Of a stretch of DNA of 64,000 nt, positions 12,001-18,127 are shown one piece after another. Origin of the DNA: Nocardia sp. NBC_00416 (GTDB lineage: Bacteria > Actinomycetota > Actinomycetes > Mycobacteriales > Mycobacteriaceae); assembly GCF_036032445.1 (NCBI RefSeq), contig NZ_CP107932.1:1552501-1616500 (forward strand), read 5' to 3'. The stretch's first letter is position 1. Every line of letters starts with the position of its first letter. The notes under the pieces were generated by a model. That model was not told the origin of the DNA and searched no databases. It worked only from the letters and a program-made list of their open reading frames with translations. Position numbers and translations under genes: made by a program.

Positions 12001-13827
12001 TCCTTCGTACCGTCGATGCTGGCCGCGTTCGCCGACGCGGCGCCCGCCGAATCACTGCGATCGCTGCGGGCGGTGCTCGTGGGCGGCGAGGCATTCGGCG
12101 CCGAAGTGGTGGCCGCCGCGCGGCGGGTACTGCCCGACGCCGAACTGCACAACCTGTACGGGCCGACCGAGTTCACCCTCCACGCGACCGCGCACCCGGT
12201 ACACCAGGACCACTCGGGAAGCGTCCCGATGGGCGCACCGGTCTGGAACGTGCAGGCATACATCCTCGACTCCCGGTTACGTCCCGTCCCACCCGGAGTA
12301 GCGGGGGAGTTGTACCTGGCAGGCGTACAGGTCGCGCGCGGCTATCAAGCCCGCCCGGGCCTCACCGCGGAAAGGTTCGTGCCCGACCCCTACGCCGACG
12401 ACGGACGCCGCATGTACCGCACCGGCGACCTCGCGCGCTGGAACCATGCCGGCGAACTGGAATACCTGGGCCGCACCGATTTCCAGGTGAAGCTGCGCGG
12501 TCTGCGCATCGAACTCGGCGAAATCGAGGCAGTACTCGCCGAGCCCGACACCATCGCCCGGGCGATCGCAGCGGTGCACACCGCCGGCGGCGGCCAACTC
12601 GTCGGCTATCTCGTCCCCACCGCCGGCGCCACAGCCGACACCGAAGCGATCCTGGCGCACGCCGCCACCGAACTGCCCGACTACATGGTGCCCACCACGC
12701 TGATGGTGCTCGACGCCGTACCGCTCACCGCCTCCGGCAAACTGGACCGCACCCGACTGCCCGAGCCGGCCATCGCGGTAGGGGAGTACCGGGAGCCGTC
12801 GTCGTGGCTGGAAACAGAAGTCGCCCGAGCCTTCGAGCGTGTGCTCGGCGTGGAGCGGGTCGGCGCCGACGACGATTTCTACGCGCTGGGCGGCAACTCG
12901 CTGCGCTCGGTGCAGGTCGTGAGCGCGCTGAAGAAGGAACTCGACTACGAGGTGCCGGTCAGCTGGATGCTCTCGGACCCACGACCGGCCGACCTCGCGA
13001 AGCGGATCGAATCGGGGATGCGGTCCGGTCACACCGAGACCGAGCAGAGCACCTTCGGTTTCGATGTCGTGCTGCCGATCCGGACCAGCGGTCAACTACC
13101 CCCGCTGTTCTGCATCCACCCGGCGTCGGGCCTGGCCTGGTGCTATCGCCCCCTCGACGAGTACCTGTCCGGCGACCGACCGATATACGGCATCCAAGCG
13201 CCGCAGATCAGCGGTGACGGCCCCGTCCCGGCCTCGATCGAAGAAACGGCCCGCCGCTACTTCGACGAGATCCGAACCGTCCAACCGCACGGGCCCTACC
13301 ACATTTTGGGGTGGTCGCTGGGCGGCCAGATCGCCCAGGCCGTCGCCGTCGAAATGCGCGCGGCCGGCGAACAGGTCGCGCTCCTGGCGCTCTTGGACGC
13401 CGAGGCCGACGGCGTCGACGAATCGATCGTCTCCACGGTCACCGCAGGGGAGCTGGTCAGCAACCTCGGCCCGGTCATGGGCATCGATTTCGTGAGTTCC
13501 GACGCGACCGCCGAGGAAGCCGCCGACCTGATCGGACAGCACCTGGGAACCAGCCTCGGTATCGACGCCGCGTCGATCCAGCGCATGACCGACGCCTACA
13601 ACCAGTCGATCCGCGCCGCCGCAGTCTGGCGGCCGCAACCGGTGGACAGCGACATGCTGTACTTCACCGCGACGAGCGACCGCCGAGCCGACGCAACGGG
13701 GCACCGAGGGTGGGCGCCGGTGGTCCACGGAAAGATCTCGAACTTCGATATCGACGCGACCCACCTCGCCATGACCGAACCGGCGGCCGTCGCCCAGATC
13801 GCCAGGGTGCTCAACGAACGACTCTGA
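1..13827 (+). CDS. Non-ribosomal peptide synthetase, 3' part of a larger gene
   Basis: The frame is open from base 1 with no stop, so the ATG at 76 is probably internal and the gene begins outside the window. Residues are numbered from that ATG. Residues 1-75 look like the tail of an epimerisation-type domain, ending in an E-to-C linker (FPLVAVSQ). Four C-A-T modules follow. C motifs HHxxxDG lie at 226-232, 1308-1314, 2349-2355 and 3413-3419. A-domain TSGSTG cores lie near 702, 1781, 2844 and 3888. Carrier serines are S1089 (LGGDS), S2162 (LGGDS), S3230 (LGGNS) and S4275 (LGGNS). A thioesterase with GWSLGG (S4414) and a late His (H4563) ends the protein, so this is the terminal synthetase releasing the peptide. 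Pocket residues read by eye on GrsA numbering (235,236,239,278,299,301,322,330,331) are A1 DASIAVHIW, A2 DAFVAALIW, A3 DAMVMGLMV and A4 DVWSLGLLH. I cannot match these safely to amino acids. C3 and C4 closely resemble each other. No MbtH-like gene is visible. Confidence 0.95.
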   Translation, partial: GVHERSGAWTPTTEFTSLTGTSDPRMTLPAVLDINAIAEPGADGLELDATWEFASRVLSADEVGELAGLWVRALRALADHIRAESAGGFTPSDFPLVAVSQDDIDGWLREYPTLTDVWPLTALQSGLLFHALYDTAGGDGYTVQAALTLAGEADATRMRQATQTLIDRHDSLRTAFVESPDGPRQLVLRDIRVEWDHSDISGIGDAGERDHELQRIAAAEAAPFDPAHPPLVRFHLVRTGAAELQLLVTNHHIVLDGWSMPLLIHELLSLYTADNDAAVLAPPRSYRDYLQWLHTQDTAAATAAWQRMLAGIENPTQVTGRPDQAVISDNGDVGLNLDPATSAAVTGLGRSHGVTANTAVQVAWALLLTTLTGRSDVVFGNTVSNRPPQVLGVERMVGLFINTLPVRVRIDPHETISELLVRVQSEQAAMLDHQHIGLAELQRATGIADMFDTVTVLESYPLDREGLKRDIGDAGLRFVDVDARDATPYPLSLQVTPPSPALVERPEPGQPPDTHLVTLRYATDRFGVDEARTLLERFELILAQLVSEPTRRVAAISSSRDSGGTRLLPVGSEAPAPDRTLREILSSTAHRYPDAVAVRAGETVLTYRELEDRADRVAGLLRERGARPESFVALLVPRSAELVVAIWAVAKTGAAFVPLDPAAPAERVAELLSDSRSTLGVTIGAVAPRLPETVDWLVLDSAPDRTQPADTAAPADPLLPDNAAYVIYTSGSTGKPKAVHVGHRGLADLVDAQAEAFDADTSSAVLQVASPGFDACLSELLLAHSSGACLVVAPPEVYGGADLEELLRAQRVTHAIITPSALNTMDPSRLPELEAVAVVGEATGADTVNRWAAGRRLMNHYGPTETTIWATGSPVLQPGEPVTIGGPIRGVAVAVLDMWLRPVPVGVVGELYLGGPGLARGYFDRPGTTASRFVADPGSADGARIYRTGDSVRWVRDRTGFALEFLGRNDQQVKIHGLRIEPGEIDAHLARHPAVASVATVAQQGPAGEPVLVSYVVPAPGSALDATALHDHLEGTLAHYMNPTAIVEIEDMPVTPTGKIDRKALRQRTFTAEATAGRPPATPAERIMAQLFADVLHLDNVSAESNFFTLGGDSIVSMRLVALAKSAGLTLTPRDVFEGKTVEALAEIARTEPTAAVSDPQPRIRRPEGRAARPSDFPLVALAQSDIDHLEREYHALSDVWPLSPMQSGIHFHSTYNSDTADNYTVQTSIGFSGAVDGARLRRAAQAVIDRHDILRAAFVETAAGPCQIVLDRAPVRFAEVDLTAGDPAARPDAAAVAAADAAAGFDLTAPPLIRFTLIRIDSDVYRLLVTNHHVILDGWSMPLLMRELLENYGSPAQIDTVAPAPSYRDYLAWLRRQDLTASTAAWTEALVDVDSPTRVSRGTGASSTSPAAEVDAELSADRLVELQRVASDAAVTVNAAVAAAWALNLRVLTGETDVIFGSAVSGRPPELPRVEQTLGMFLNTIPVRVQLDPAVSLRGLLTAIQAQHARMLDHHHVGLPDIHRSAGVSELFDTAVAFQSFPVDRPALQQLVDSAGLRVDDLTGVDATPYPLSLVVAPTHSERGEARGLRITLRYLQDEFDTVQARRILDRFVEVLARIARDPATALGELALTGDTVPALPTADREVRPSTLAGLLTAPAAARPDAVAMTFGDTALTYRQLDEQSNRLARVLLRHTGQAGIIASALPRSMEAVVTIWAAAKAGVAFLPVDPNLPAERIEFLISDSGATLGTTDTASANSLPSDIDWLILDDDDTRRTVDAAPPTPITETERGGPIPLDRAAYVIYTSGSTGTPKGVLVGHRGLADVVDAQRRKLGVDPASTVLQVASPSFDASLFELLMAHGSGGRLVISPPDVYGGPELAELIRREHVSHAVVTPSALATIPHQNLDELRVLATAGEPVGPELVDRWAPDRVMINLYGPSESTIWATASEALEPGQPITIGTPVGPVAAAVLDTWLRPVPQGVAGELYLCGPGLAAGYIGKPGLTAARFIACPFEGPGHLMYRTGDVVRQNRHGDFEFVGRNDFQVKIRGTRVELGEIDAALGARADVAFAVTVPRTAEAGPVTLVSYVVPAAGATVSGETLNTALAEVLPPYMVPAAVLVLDDIPLTSSGKLDRRRLPDPVFAAREFRPPSSWLEEVVAEAFEQVLHLDRVGADDDFFTLGGDSLSASLVVARVGAALDVRVPVRSVFEAPTVARLAELAGALSGDGREPLTAGERPDIVPLSLAQQRMWFLNRFEPGSAAYNIPVMLRLSGRLDTEALAAALHDVIGRHEVLRTIYPETAGEPRQVVLDDPGVTVEPVRVEAGSAAEIVGELVRTGFDVTAQVPMRVGLFDIAPDTGADTGHFLLALVVHHIAGDGQSMGPLARDVMVAYAARAAGHAPGWEPLTVQYADFALWQRRVLGAADDPGSLMSAQLEFWRTTLADAPDRLELPADRPRPAVASLSGGRIPLEIGAGLHGRLVELARSRGSSLFMVVHAALAVVLGRLSGSDDIVIGTPVAGRGERGLDDLVGMFVNTLVLRTPVPGDEPFAELLTRTKETDLRAFEHSDVPFERVVEELKPERSAAQHPLFQVALAFQHLGSVDVVLPDVTVSRADVDTGMCQFDLQLVVSDSYGEGGAAQGISGMMMYARDLFDEATAAGYAQRLIRVLEAIVDDPAVPVGDIDWLDAAERTDLLARTGARPADAPRTPVLLTEVFAAAVRENTHGPAVISGDTRLTYAELDERSNKLATLLIRRGAGTEDPVLVAAPRSVESIVAWWAVVKSGAPYVPVDPRYPAARIDQMMSDSGAALGVTVSSARAELPDSVRWIVLDDTSVAAELDTVAAGPIDDTQRLRPIRPANTAYVVFTSGSTGVPKGVAVSHSGIADFLTAQRVDPDLGPASRVLQFASPAFDASLMEILMAIGRASTLVVAPTGIYGGNELADLLREQQVTHAFVTPAALASVDPAALDGLRTVMSGGEEVPADLVNRWSGTDTAGSRKFRILYGPTETTMVATATAPIQPGDRPSIGGPLPGIQALVLDDRLQPVPVGVAGELYLTGPALARGYLNKVGTSAARFVAAPFADPGHRMYRTGDVVRWNTTGNLEFMGRNDFQVKVRGFRVELGEIDAALTARADVSFAATVPYRDGTGPVRLVSYVVPTAGATLSGADLNAALAETLPSYMVPATVMVLDEIPLSPNGKLDRKALPEPVLETRQFRTPASPVEEIVAGVFTEVLGITATVGADDDFFELGGNSLVATRVAARIGAALDVNVPVSMIFEAPTVAKLAARAESHADTGRVALTAQPRPDRIPLSYAQQRMWFLNRFEPDSAAYSIPIVIRLTGQLDVDALQAAIVDVLTRHEVLRTVYPQTGGEPAQVVLPADRATPPAAVIPVAEAELAESVAVFVTQVFDVTTEAPFRVRLFELGPDEWVLAVVMHHISGDGSSLAPLAWDMMTAYSARLYREEPGWKPLTVQYADYAIWQQTVLGAEDDPESLLHAQIDYWTTQLADLPALLELPADRPRPAMQSYQGANVALTIDAELHAGLEQIARAHNTTLFMVFHAALAATLARLAHTDDIAIGTPYAGRGEPELDDLVGMFVNTLVLRTQLTPGMSFTELIDSVRGTDLAAFGHADVPFERLVQELNPVRSHTHHPLFQVMLAFQNLTTTDFELPGLSMSAVEADIGTSLFDLQVTVSDSYDPTGAPAGLTGGITYATDLFDAATVTAVADRLLRVLDALVTDPAQAVHEVNLLTTDEREAVLTRWNATDHPLDPDETLASVFAHAAREHANRTAIVAGDRTLTYAQFASRVHRLARWLIARGVGPESLVALRMRRSVDQVTAMYAVHAAGGGYVPVDPDHPAERIDYMLATADPVVVLSGLDDIDLSGFADTPVTDSDRLGPLRPHNTAYVLFTSGSTGRPKGVAVAHQAVLNQLHWIIDTYTLTPADAILQKTPATFDVSVWELFATLAVGARMVIAQPYGHTDPAYLADAIATHRITATSFVPSMLAAFADAAPAESLRSLRAVLVGGEAFGAEVVAAARRVLPDAELHNLYGPTEFTLHATAHPVHQDHSGSVPMGAPVWNVQAYILDSRLRPVPPGVAGELYLAGVQVARGYQARPGLTAERFVPDPYADDGRRMYRTGDLARWNHAGELEYLGRTDFQVKLRGLRIELGEIEAVLAEPDTIARAIAAVHTAGGGQLVGYLVPTAGATADTEAILAHAATELPDYMVPTTLMVLDAVPLTASGKLDRTRLPEPAIAVGEYREPSSWLETEVARAFERVLGVERVGADDDFYALGGNSLRSVQVVSALKKELDYEVPVSWMLSDPRPADLAKRIESGMRSGHTETEQSTFGFDVVLPIRTSGQLPPLFCIHPASGLAWCYRPLDEYLSGDRPIYGIQAPQISGDGPVPASIEETARRYFDEIRTVQPHGPYHILGWSLGGQIAQAVAVEMRAAGEQVALLALLDAEADGVDESIVSTVTAGELVSNLGPVMGIDFVSSDATAEEAADLIGQHLGTSLGIDAASIQRMTDAYNQSIRAAAVWRPQPVDSDMLYFTATSDRRADATGHRGWAPVVHGKISNFDIDATHLAMTEPAAVAQIARVLNERL

Positions 13828-13838
13828 GGGTCCGCCTG

Positions 13839-14420
13839 TCAGTTGCCGGTGGCGCTGCGCAGGAGACCTTCTGCGGCGAGGGCTATCAGTGTGTCGGCAC
13901 GTTGCGCGGGCTCGGGGAGAGATTCGGTGGCCAGGGCGATGCCGTTGGTGAGTTGCAGGACATCGTCGACGGTGACGTTGGTGGCCACCGAGCCTTCTTC
14001 TTGGGCGCGAACGAGGAGATGCTGTGCGGCGTCCCGGATCATGGTGTGCGGCGAGAACTCCGGATCGGATTCGTGGCCGGCGAGCGCCGGTCCGAGCGCC
14101 CGGGTGGTAGCGGCGTGCGCCACCACATCACGAAGCCAGGTCACCAATGCTTTTCCAGCGCTAGGCGCGGTGAGTAGTTCCTTCGCCCGGCCGCACAACG
14201 TCGCGACGCGGTCGCGGAGCACGGCCTCCAGCAGTTGAGCGCGACTGGGGAAGTGCCGGTGCAGGGTGGCCGACCCGACCCCGGCGCGACGAGCGATCTC
14301 CTCCAGTGACGCTGCCGCACCGGCTTCGGCGATCACGGTGCTCGCGGCGGCAACCAGCCGGTCCCGGTTGCGGCGCGCGTCCGCCCGCTGCCGACCTGGC
14401 GAGTCGGGGCTTTCTCCCAT
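13839..14420 (-). CDS. TetR/AcrR family transcriptional regulator
   Basis: This 193-residue protein has an N-terminal TetR helix-turn-helix (about residues 18-64, with EEIARRAGVGSATLHRHF) and an alpha-helical ligand-binding C-terminal part. The start is supported by AAGGAGGTG about 8 bases upstream of the ATG. It converges with the end of the NRPS gene (11 bases between stops) and is transcribed divergently from the luciferase-like gene at 14528. The shared intergenic region carries a strong inverted repeat, so autoregulation and control of the neighbour are likely. The ligand is unknown. Confidence 0.9.
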   Translation of the reverse strand: MGESPDSPGRQRADARRNRDRLVAAASTVIAEAGAAASLEEIARRAGVGSATLHRHFPSRAQLLEAVLRDRVATLCGRAKELLTAPSAGKALVTWLRDVVAHAATTRALGPALAGHESDPEFSPHTMIRDAAQHLLVRAQEEGSVATNVTVDDVLQLTNGIALATESLPEPAQRADTLIALAAEGLLRSATGN

Positions 14421-14439
14421 CGGTCCGACACCTCCTTGC

Positions 14440-14498
14440 TAAGTGGGGTGGTCGCCCCGTATCGTACACAATCACAAACGGGGTACCCACCCCACTTA
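14440..14498. promoter_or_regulatory. Inverted pair of operator-like sequences between tetR and LLM genes
   Basis: TAAGTGGGGTGGTCGCCCCG begins at 14440 and its near reverse complement ends at 14498, CCACCCCACTTA being the right-hand end. About 18 of 21 positions match between the two arms, which are separated by 17 bases. The position between two divergent genes, just upstream of the TetR start, fits an operator for the TetR at 13839-14420. Confidence 0.6.
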
Positions 14499-14527
14499 TT
14501 GCGGGCAGCGGACACAGGAGACGAAGA

Positions 14528-15448
14528 ATGCAGATCGGATTGGCGGTCGGTGATGTGCGCGGTCCCGCGACATTGGCGACTGTCGTGAACCAGGTACGGG
14601 TGGCGGCCGACTCCGGCTTCGCCACCGCATGGGCGAGCCAGGCACTCGGCTGGGACGCGCTGACCGCACTCGCGGTGGCCGGCGCCACCAGCGATATCGC
14701 CGTGGGCACGGCCGTCGTACCCGCCCCCCAGCGACACCCGCTGATGTTGGCGGGGCAGGCACTGACAGCGCAGGCCGCCGTAACGGGACCTCTGACGCTC
14801 GGCGTAGGCGCGGGCATCGGCGCGATGGTGTCGGGGATGTTCGGACTGCCCACCGACCGGCCCGTACGGCGCATGCGCGAATATCTGTCAGTGCTCGGCC
14901 CACTTCTGCGCGGGGACAGTGTCGACCACCACGGAGAGACGCTCACCGCCGTGGGCGCCGTGCTGATCCCCGGCGGCATACCGGCACCATCGGTAGTGCT
15001 CGCGGCGCTGGGGCCGCACATGCTGCGACTGGCCGGCGAACTCACCGACGGGACCGCGACCTGGATGACGGGACCGAAAACCCTCGCTGAGCACATTGTT
15101 CCGGTCATCACCAAGGCCGCGGCAGAGGCCGGTAGAGCATCCCCGCGAATCATCGCCGGCCTGCCCGTCTGCGTCACCGACACGGCCGACGACGTCCGAG
15201 CACGGATCGCCGAGCAGTTCGCACTCGCAGCACAGGTACCCGAATACCGCGCCACCCTCGACCGGGAAGGAGCAACCGGACCACAGGACGTCGCGATCGT
15301 CGGCACCGACATCGAGGTGGCACAGGCACTCACCCGCTTCCGTGCGGCCGGGGTCACCGAATTCATGGCCGCGCCGTACGGAACCACCGCCGAACAGAAC
15401 CGCACCATCAGCGTCCTCGCCGAACTGGCACTGACGGAGACGAGGTAG
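14528..15448 (+). CDS. LLM class (luciferase-like) F420-dependent oxidoreductase
   Basis: This 306-residue protein has the bacterial-luciferase TIM-barrel pattern: start MQIGLAVGD, a GVGAGIGAMV segment after the central strand, and the late region IVGTDIEVAQALTRFRAAGV. The family uses F420H2 or FMNH2, and F420 is more likely here because single-component members of this size are common in Nocardia and mycobacteria. The ATG at 14528 is chosen over longer in-frame extensions because AGGAG lies 8 bases upstream and the family start aligns there. The SnoaL-like gene follows after 5 bases, so the two probably form an operon controlled by the divergent TetR. The substrate is unknown. Confidence 0.85.
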   Translation: MQIGLAVGDVRGPATLATVVNQVRVAADSGFATAWASQALGWDALTALAVAGATSDIAVGTAVVPAPQRHPLMLAGQALTAQAAVTGPLTLGVGAGIGAMVSGMFGLPTDRPVRRMREYLSVLGPLLRGDSVDHHGETLTAVGAVLIPGGIPAPSVVLAALGPHMLRLAGELTDGTATWMTGPKTLAEHIVPVITKAAAEAGRASPRIIAGLPVCVTDTADDVRARIAEQFALAAQVPEYRATLDREGATGPQDVAIVGTDIEVAQALTRFRAAGVTEFMAAPYGTTAEQNRTISVLAELALTETR

Positions 15449-15453
15449 GCCCG

Positions 15454-15879
15454 ATGCCGGACATCACCACCGAAGACCGGGCAGCGATCCATGAGGTGAT
15501 CGCGTTACACGGGCATTTGGTCGACGATCGAGAATGGGATCGCCTCGGCGAGGTTTTCGCCGAGGATGTGGTTTTCGACGTGACGGACTACGGGTACGGC
15601 ATAGTGCGCGGATTGCAGGCCGTGCAGGATCTGGCGCGCGGCAACCAGGGCGACGAGGGCGCGCCATTGGGACATCACGTGACCAATGTCGTCGTTCTCG
15701 GTCGAGATGGCGCGACGGTGCGCGTGCGGTCGAAGGCGCTGACGGTCACGGCCACCGGAACGTGCGGGTCGGCCGTATACGAAGACGTTCTCGCACCGGA
15801 AGCCCGGGGATGGCGCATCAGCTCCCGACGGGCGGTAGCGCGCCAGCGTGGCGGCGAAGGTGCGGAATCACTCGGCTGA
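15454..15879 (+). CDS. SnoaL-like / NTF2-fold protein
   Basis: This 141-residue protein has the NTF2/SnoaL-like cone fold signature: an N-terminal AIHEVIALHGHLVDDREWD helix, then FAEDVVFDV, and a C-terminal WRISSRR strand. Members act as small cyclases, isomerases, dehydratases or ligand-binding proteins, so no reaction can be assigned. It starts 5 bases after the luciferase-like gene and is probably co-transcribed with it. Its 3' end overlaps the convergent CGNR gene by 12 bases. Confidence 0.8.
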   Translation: MPDITTEDRAAIHEVIALHGHLVDDREWDRLGEVFAEDVVFDVTDYGYGIVRGLQAVQDLARGNQGDEGAPLGHHVTNVVVLGRDGATVRVRSKALTVTATGTCGSAVYEDVLAPEARGWRISSRRAVARQRGGEGAESLG

Positions 15880-16443
15880 TCCAGGGCTTTTTCGCTGATT
15901 GGCCTGGAAGCGTGCCTTCTTCTGCCGATTCCCGCACGTGTTCATTTCACACCATTTGCGGGTGCGACTCTGGCTGGTGTCGAAGAAGGCGGCTCGGCAG
16001 GTCGGCGATGCGCACAAGGCCAATTTTCCGTCTCGTTCGCCCGCGATGATGCTGATCGCGTCGGCGGCGATCACGCCCAGGGCGTCTTCTACGCAGGAGG
16101 CCGAGCTGAGTCGCCATCGCCGACCGCCCTCGGGCGTCAGGACGGCCGCCGCCCGACCACGAATGCTGCAGTCATTGATGACTTGGACAGCGGATACAGG
16201 GGGAGCGTCTCGGCTCGCGGCCGCTGTCGCGGCGGCGTGAATCGCCTCCCTCAACTCCCGAGCGAGTTCGAGCTGGGCGGTGGTGCAGGAGTCCACGGCG
16301 AGGCCGCTCACTGCCAGCCAGTCGACGAGTCGCTGCGGCGTGGGAATGCGCTCCACGTTTTCGCCTCGACGCTCCGTCAGAGTCGCCGTGAAGCTCGTCG
16401 CCAGCACGCTACCGAGGCGAAAGTCAGGGAACTCACCAGGCAT
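15868..16443 (-). CDS. CGNR zinc-finger protein (ABATE-domain family)
   Basis: This 191-residue protein has an N-terminal ABATE (DUF1470-like) stress-associated region and a C-terminal CGNR zinc finger. The finger reads CASPTCRAAFFD, then WCEMNTCGNRQKK, giving the expected CxxxxC...CxxxxCGNR pattern. Such proteins are presumed DNA-binding regulators. I chose the internal ATG at 16443 because the family begins near PGEFPDFRLG, and an upstream in-frame start at 16482 would add 13 residues that look unrelated. The gene is divergent from the epoxide hydrolase, and repeated elements lie between them. Confidence 0.85.
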   Translation of the reverse strand: MPGEFPDFRLGSVLATSFTATLTERRGENVERIPTPQRLVDWLAVSGLAVDSCTTAQLELARELREAIHAAATAAASRDAPPVSAVQVINDCSIRGRAAAVLTPEGGRRWRLSSASCVEDALGVIAADAISIIAGERDGKLALCASPTCRAAFFDTSQSRTRKWCEMNTCGNRQKKARFQANQRKSPGSAE

Positions 16444-16445
16444 GG

Positions 16446-16532
16446 AACCACCATAGCTGGTTGCGGACCGACATGAACGCATGTTAGAACCGTCTTAGCC
16501 GGTTCGCGATGTCTGTAGCCGGTTCCGCGATG
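16446..16532. promoter_or_regulatory. Repeated TAGCYGGTT elements between CGNR and epoxide hydrolase genes
   Basis: Three related direct repeats occur: TAGCTGGTTGCGG at 16454, TAGCCGGTTCGCGATG at 16496 and TAGCCGGTTCCGCGATG at 16516. Inverted pairs also occur, AACCA...TGGTT (16447-16461) and GAACCG...CGGTTC (16487-16505). The 20-base period between the last two copies fits a regulator binding successive faces of the helix. The CGNR protein is the obvious candidate, by inference only. Confidence 0.45.
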
Positions 16533-16545
16533 ACCAGGAGGTCCC

Positions 16546-17748
16546 ATGCCCACACTCGACCGCCTCGATCCGGCTTTCACGCCCGACCCCATCGACGTGC
16601 AAGCATTCGAATCCCACGCAACCGACGCCGACCTCGACGATCTGCGCACGCGATTGGCCGCGGCACGGTTACCGGAAGCCGAGACCGTCTATCGCGCCGC
16701 GCCCGACCCTCGCCGGTGGGAACAGGGCGTTCCGCTCGCCGACCTCGTCGATGTCGTGAACTACTGGCGCACCGGGTACGACTGGCGATCGTTCGAAGAG
16801 CGCCTCAACCGCATCGGCCAGTTCCGCACGACCATCGACGATCTGGGAATCCACTTCCTGCACCGCCGATCCGCGCACCCAGAGGCCACTCCGCTGATCC
16901 TCACGCACGGGTGGCCGGGCAGCATTGCCGAGTTCATCGATGTCGTAGACGAGCTGACAGATCCGAAAGATGCGGACGCGCCGGCGTTCCACGTCGTGGC
17001 CCCGTCGCTACCAGGCTTCGGTTACAGCGACAAGCCGGCCACTACCGGGTGGGGAACCGAGAAGATCGCCGCCGCATGGGTGGAACTGATGGGCAGGCTC
17101 GGCTACCGCAAGTTCGCAGCCCACGGCGGCGACTGGGGCGGAAATATCACCACGGTTCTCGGCGGCCGGTTCCCGGCGCACGTTCTCGGCATCCACTCGA
17201 CGTTCGCGGAGGCGCCGCCCGGGCTGACAACGGACGGGCTGACAACAGCCGAGCGCACATGGACCGAGGAAACCCGCGATTTCTGGCGCCACCGCGCGGC
17301 GTACGCGAAGCAGCAGGCGACCCGACCGCAGACCATCGGCTACTCGCTCGTCGACTCACCGGTCGGGCTTCTCGCCTGGATCCTGGACAAGTTCGCCGAG
17401 TGGACAGATACCGAAGACAGCCCGTTCGAGACGGTCTCCATAGACAGCATTCTCGACAACGTCACCCTGTACTGGTTGACGCGGACCGGCGCCTCGGCGG
17501 CCCGCATCTACTACGAAAGCCACAACTCGCTGGACCCCGAACTTCGGGTCGACGTCCCGTCGGCAATCAGTATGTATCCCCGCGACATCGAGAAGTGTCC
17601 GCGTCCCTGGGCGCAGGAGCGGTACCGGCAGATCGTCCGATGGAGTTCGCCCGAGACCGGCGGACATTTCCCGTCGCTGGAGGTGCCCGAGTATTTCGTC
17701 AAGGACCTGCAAGAAGGCCTCGCGGCAGTGCTGGCCGCTCATCGGTGA
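16546..17748 (+). CDS. Epoxide hydrolase, alpha/beta-hydrolase fold
   Basis: This 400-residue protein matches the microsomal / juvenile-hormone type epoxide hydrolases with an N-terminal EHN domain (about residues 5-110). The oxyanion-hole motif HGWPGS is near residue 122, the nucleophile motif GGDWGGN near residue 198, and the catalytic His in GGHFPSLEVPEYF near the C-terminus. It would open an epoxide to a diol by an aspartyl-ester mechanism. GGAGG lies just upstream of the ATG. It is divergent from the CGNR gene and may be controlled by it. The physiological epoxide is unknown. Confidence 0.9.
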   Translation: MPTLDRLDPAFTPDPIDVQAFESHATDADLDDLRTRLAAARLPEAETVYRAAPDPRRWEQGVPLADLVDVVNYWRTGYDWRSFEERLNRIGQFRTTIDDLGIHFLHRRSAHPEATPLILTHGWPGSIAEFIDVVDELTDPKDADAPAFHVVAPSLPGFGYSDKPATTGWGTEKIAAAWVELMGRLGYRKFAAHGGDWGGNITTVLGGRFPAHVLGIHSTFAEAPPGLTTDGLTTAERTWTEETRDFWRHRAAYAKQQATRPQTIGYSLVDSPVGLLAWILDKFAEWTDTEDSPFETVSIDSILDNVTLYWLTRTGASAARIYYESHNSLDPELRVDVPSAISMYPRDIEKCPRPWAQERYRQIVRWSSPETGGHFPSLEVPEYFVKDLQEGLAAVLAAHR

Positions 17749-18033
17749 ACGCGGGTGGCCGGAGACTCGGGATCAGTCCGCCGAGGATCTGATGGATCTG
17801 ATGAAATCTGTTGGGGGAGCGAAGGTCACGAGCTCTACTTGACATAATGTAGATTATCGGCGTTTAGGCGAGAGGGGGTTTACCAGGGACGCATGCGTAC
17901 GGCATTCGTGCTGAGCGGCCGGGTGCAGCGCGGGCCAGCTAAGAAGCCGAGCCGTGTCCCGCGTACCGAACCGACCCGAGCCGAGTTGCCGGAAATGCCT
18001 GGGAAAGAACCGCTTCGGTCCAACTCTCCCCTC
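17749..18033. other. Gene-free spacer with an AT-rich palindrome
   Basis: No convincing gene is seen; the open frame at 17893-18180 has atypical Arg/Pro-rich composition and runs through a terminator hairpin. The notable element is TTGACATAATGTAGATTATC near 17838, containing the palindrome ATAAT-gtag-ATTAT in otherwise GC-rich DNA. It could be a promoter (TTGACA -35) or a recombinase/operator site. Nothing recognisable follows it on the + strand. Confidence 0.5.
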
Positions 18034-18067
18034 ACCCGCATTTCGTCACATGTGATGAAATGCGGGT
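18034..18067. terminator. Hairpin, possible bidirectional terminator
   Basis: CCCGCATTTCGTCACA pairs with TGTGATGAAATGCGGG, a 16-bp stem with one mismatch and almost no loop. It lies between the converging epoxide hydrolase and MFS genes. No U-tract is seen, which is common for actinobacterial terminators. Confidence 0.6.
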
Positions 18068-18092
18068 GGGTCCCGGGGTGTCCACTGCGCAT

Positions 18093-18122
18093 CTGCCGCG
18101 GCCCGGATCCGGGCCGCGGCAG
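18093..18122. terminator. Perfect 30-bp palindrome, terminator of the MFS gene
   Basis: CTGCCGCGGCCCGG-ATCCGGGCCGCGGCAG is a perfect 30-bp palindrome. It starts 5 bases beyond the stop codon of the minus-strand MFS gene, which fits a transcription terminator. Confidence 0.65.
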
Positions 18123-18127
18123 GATGG

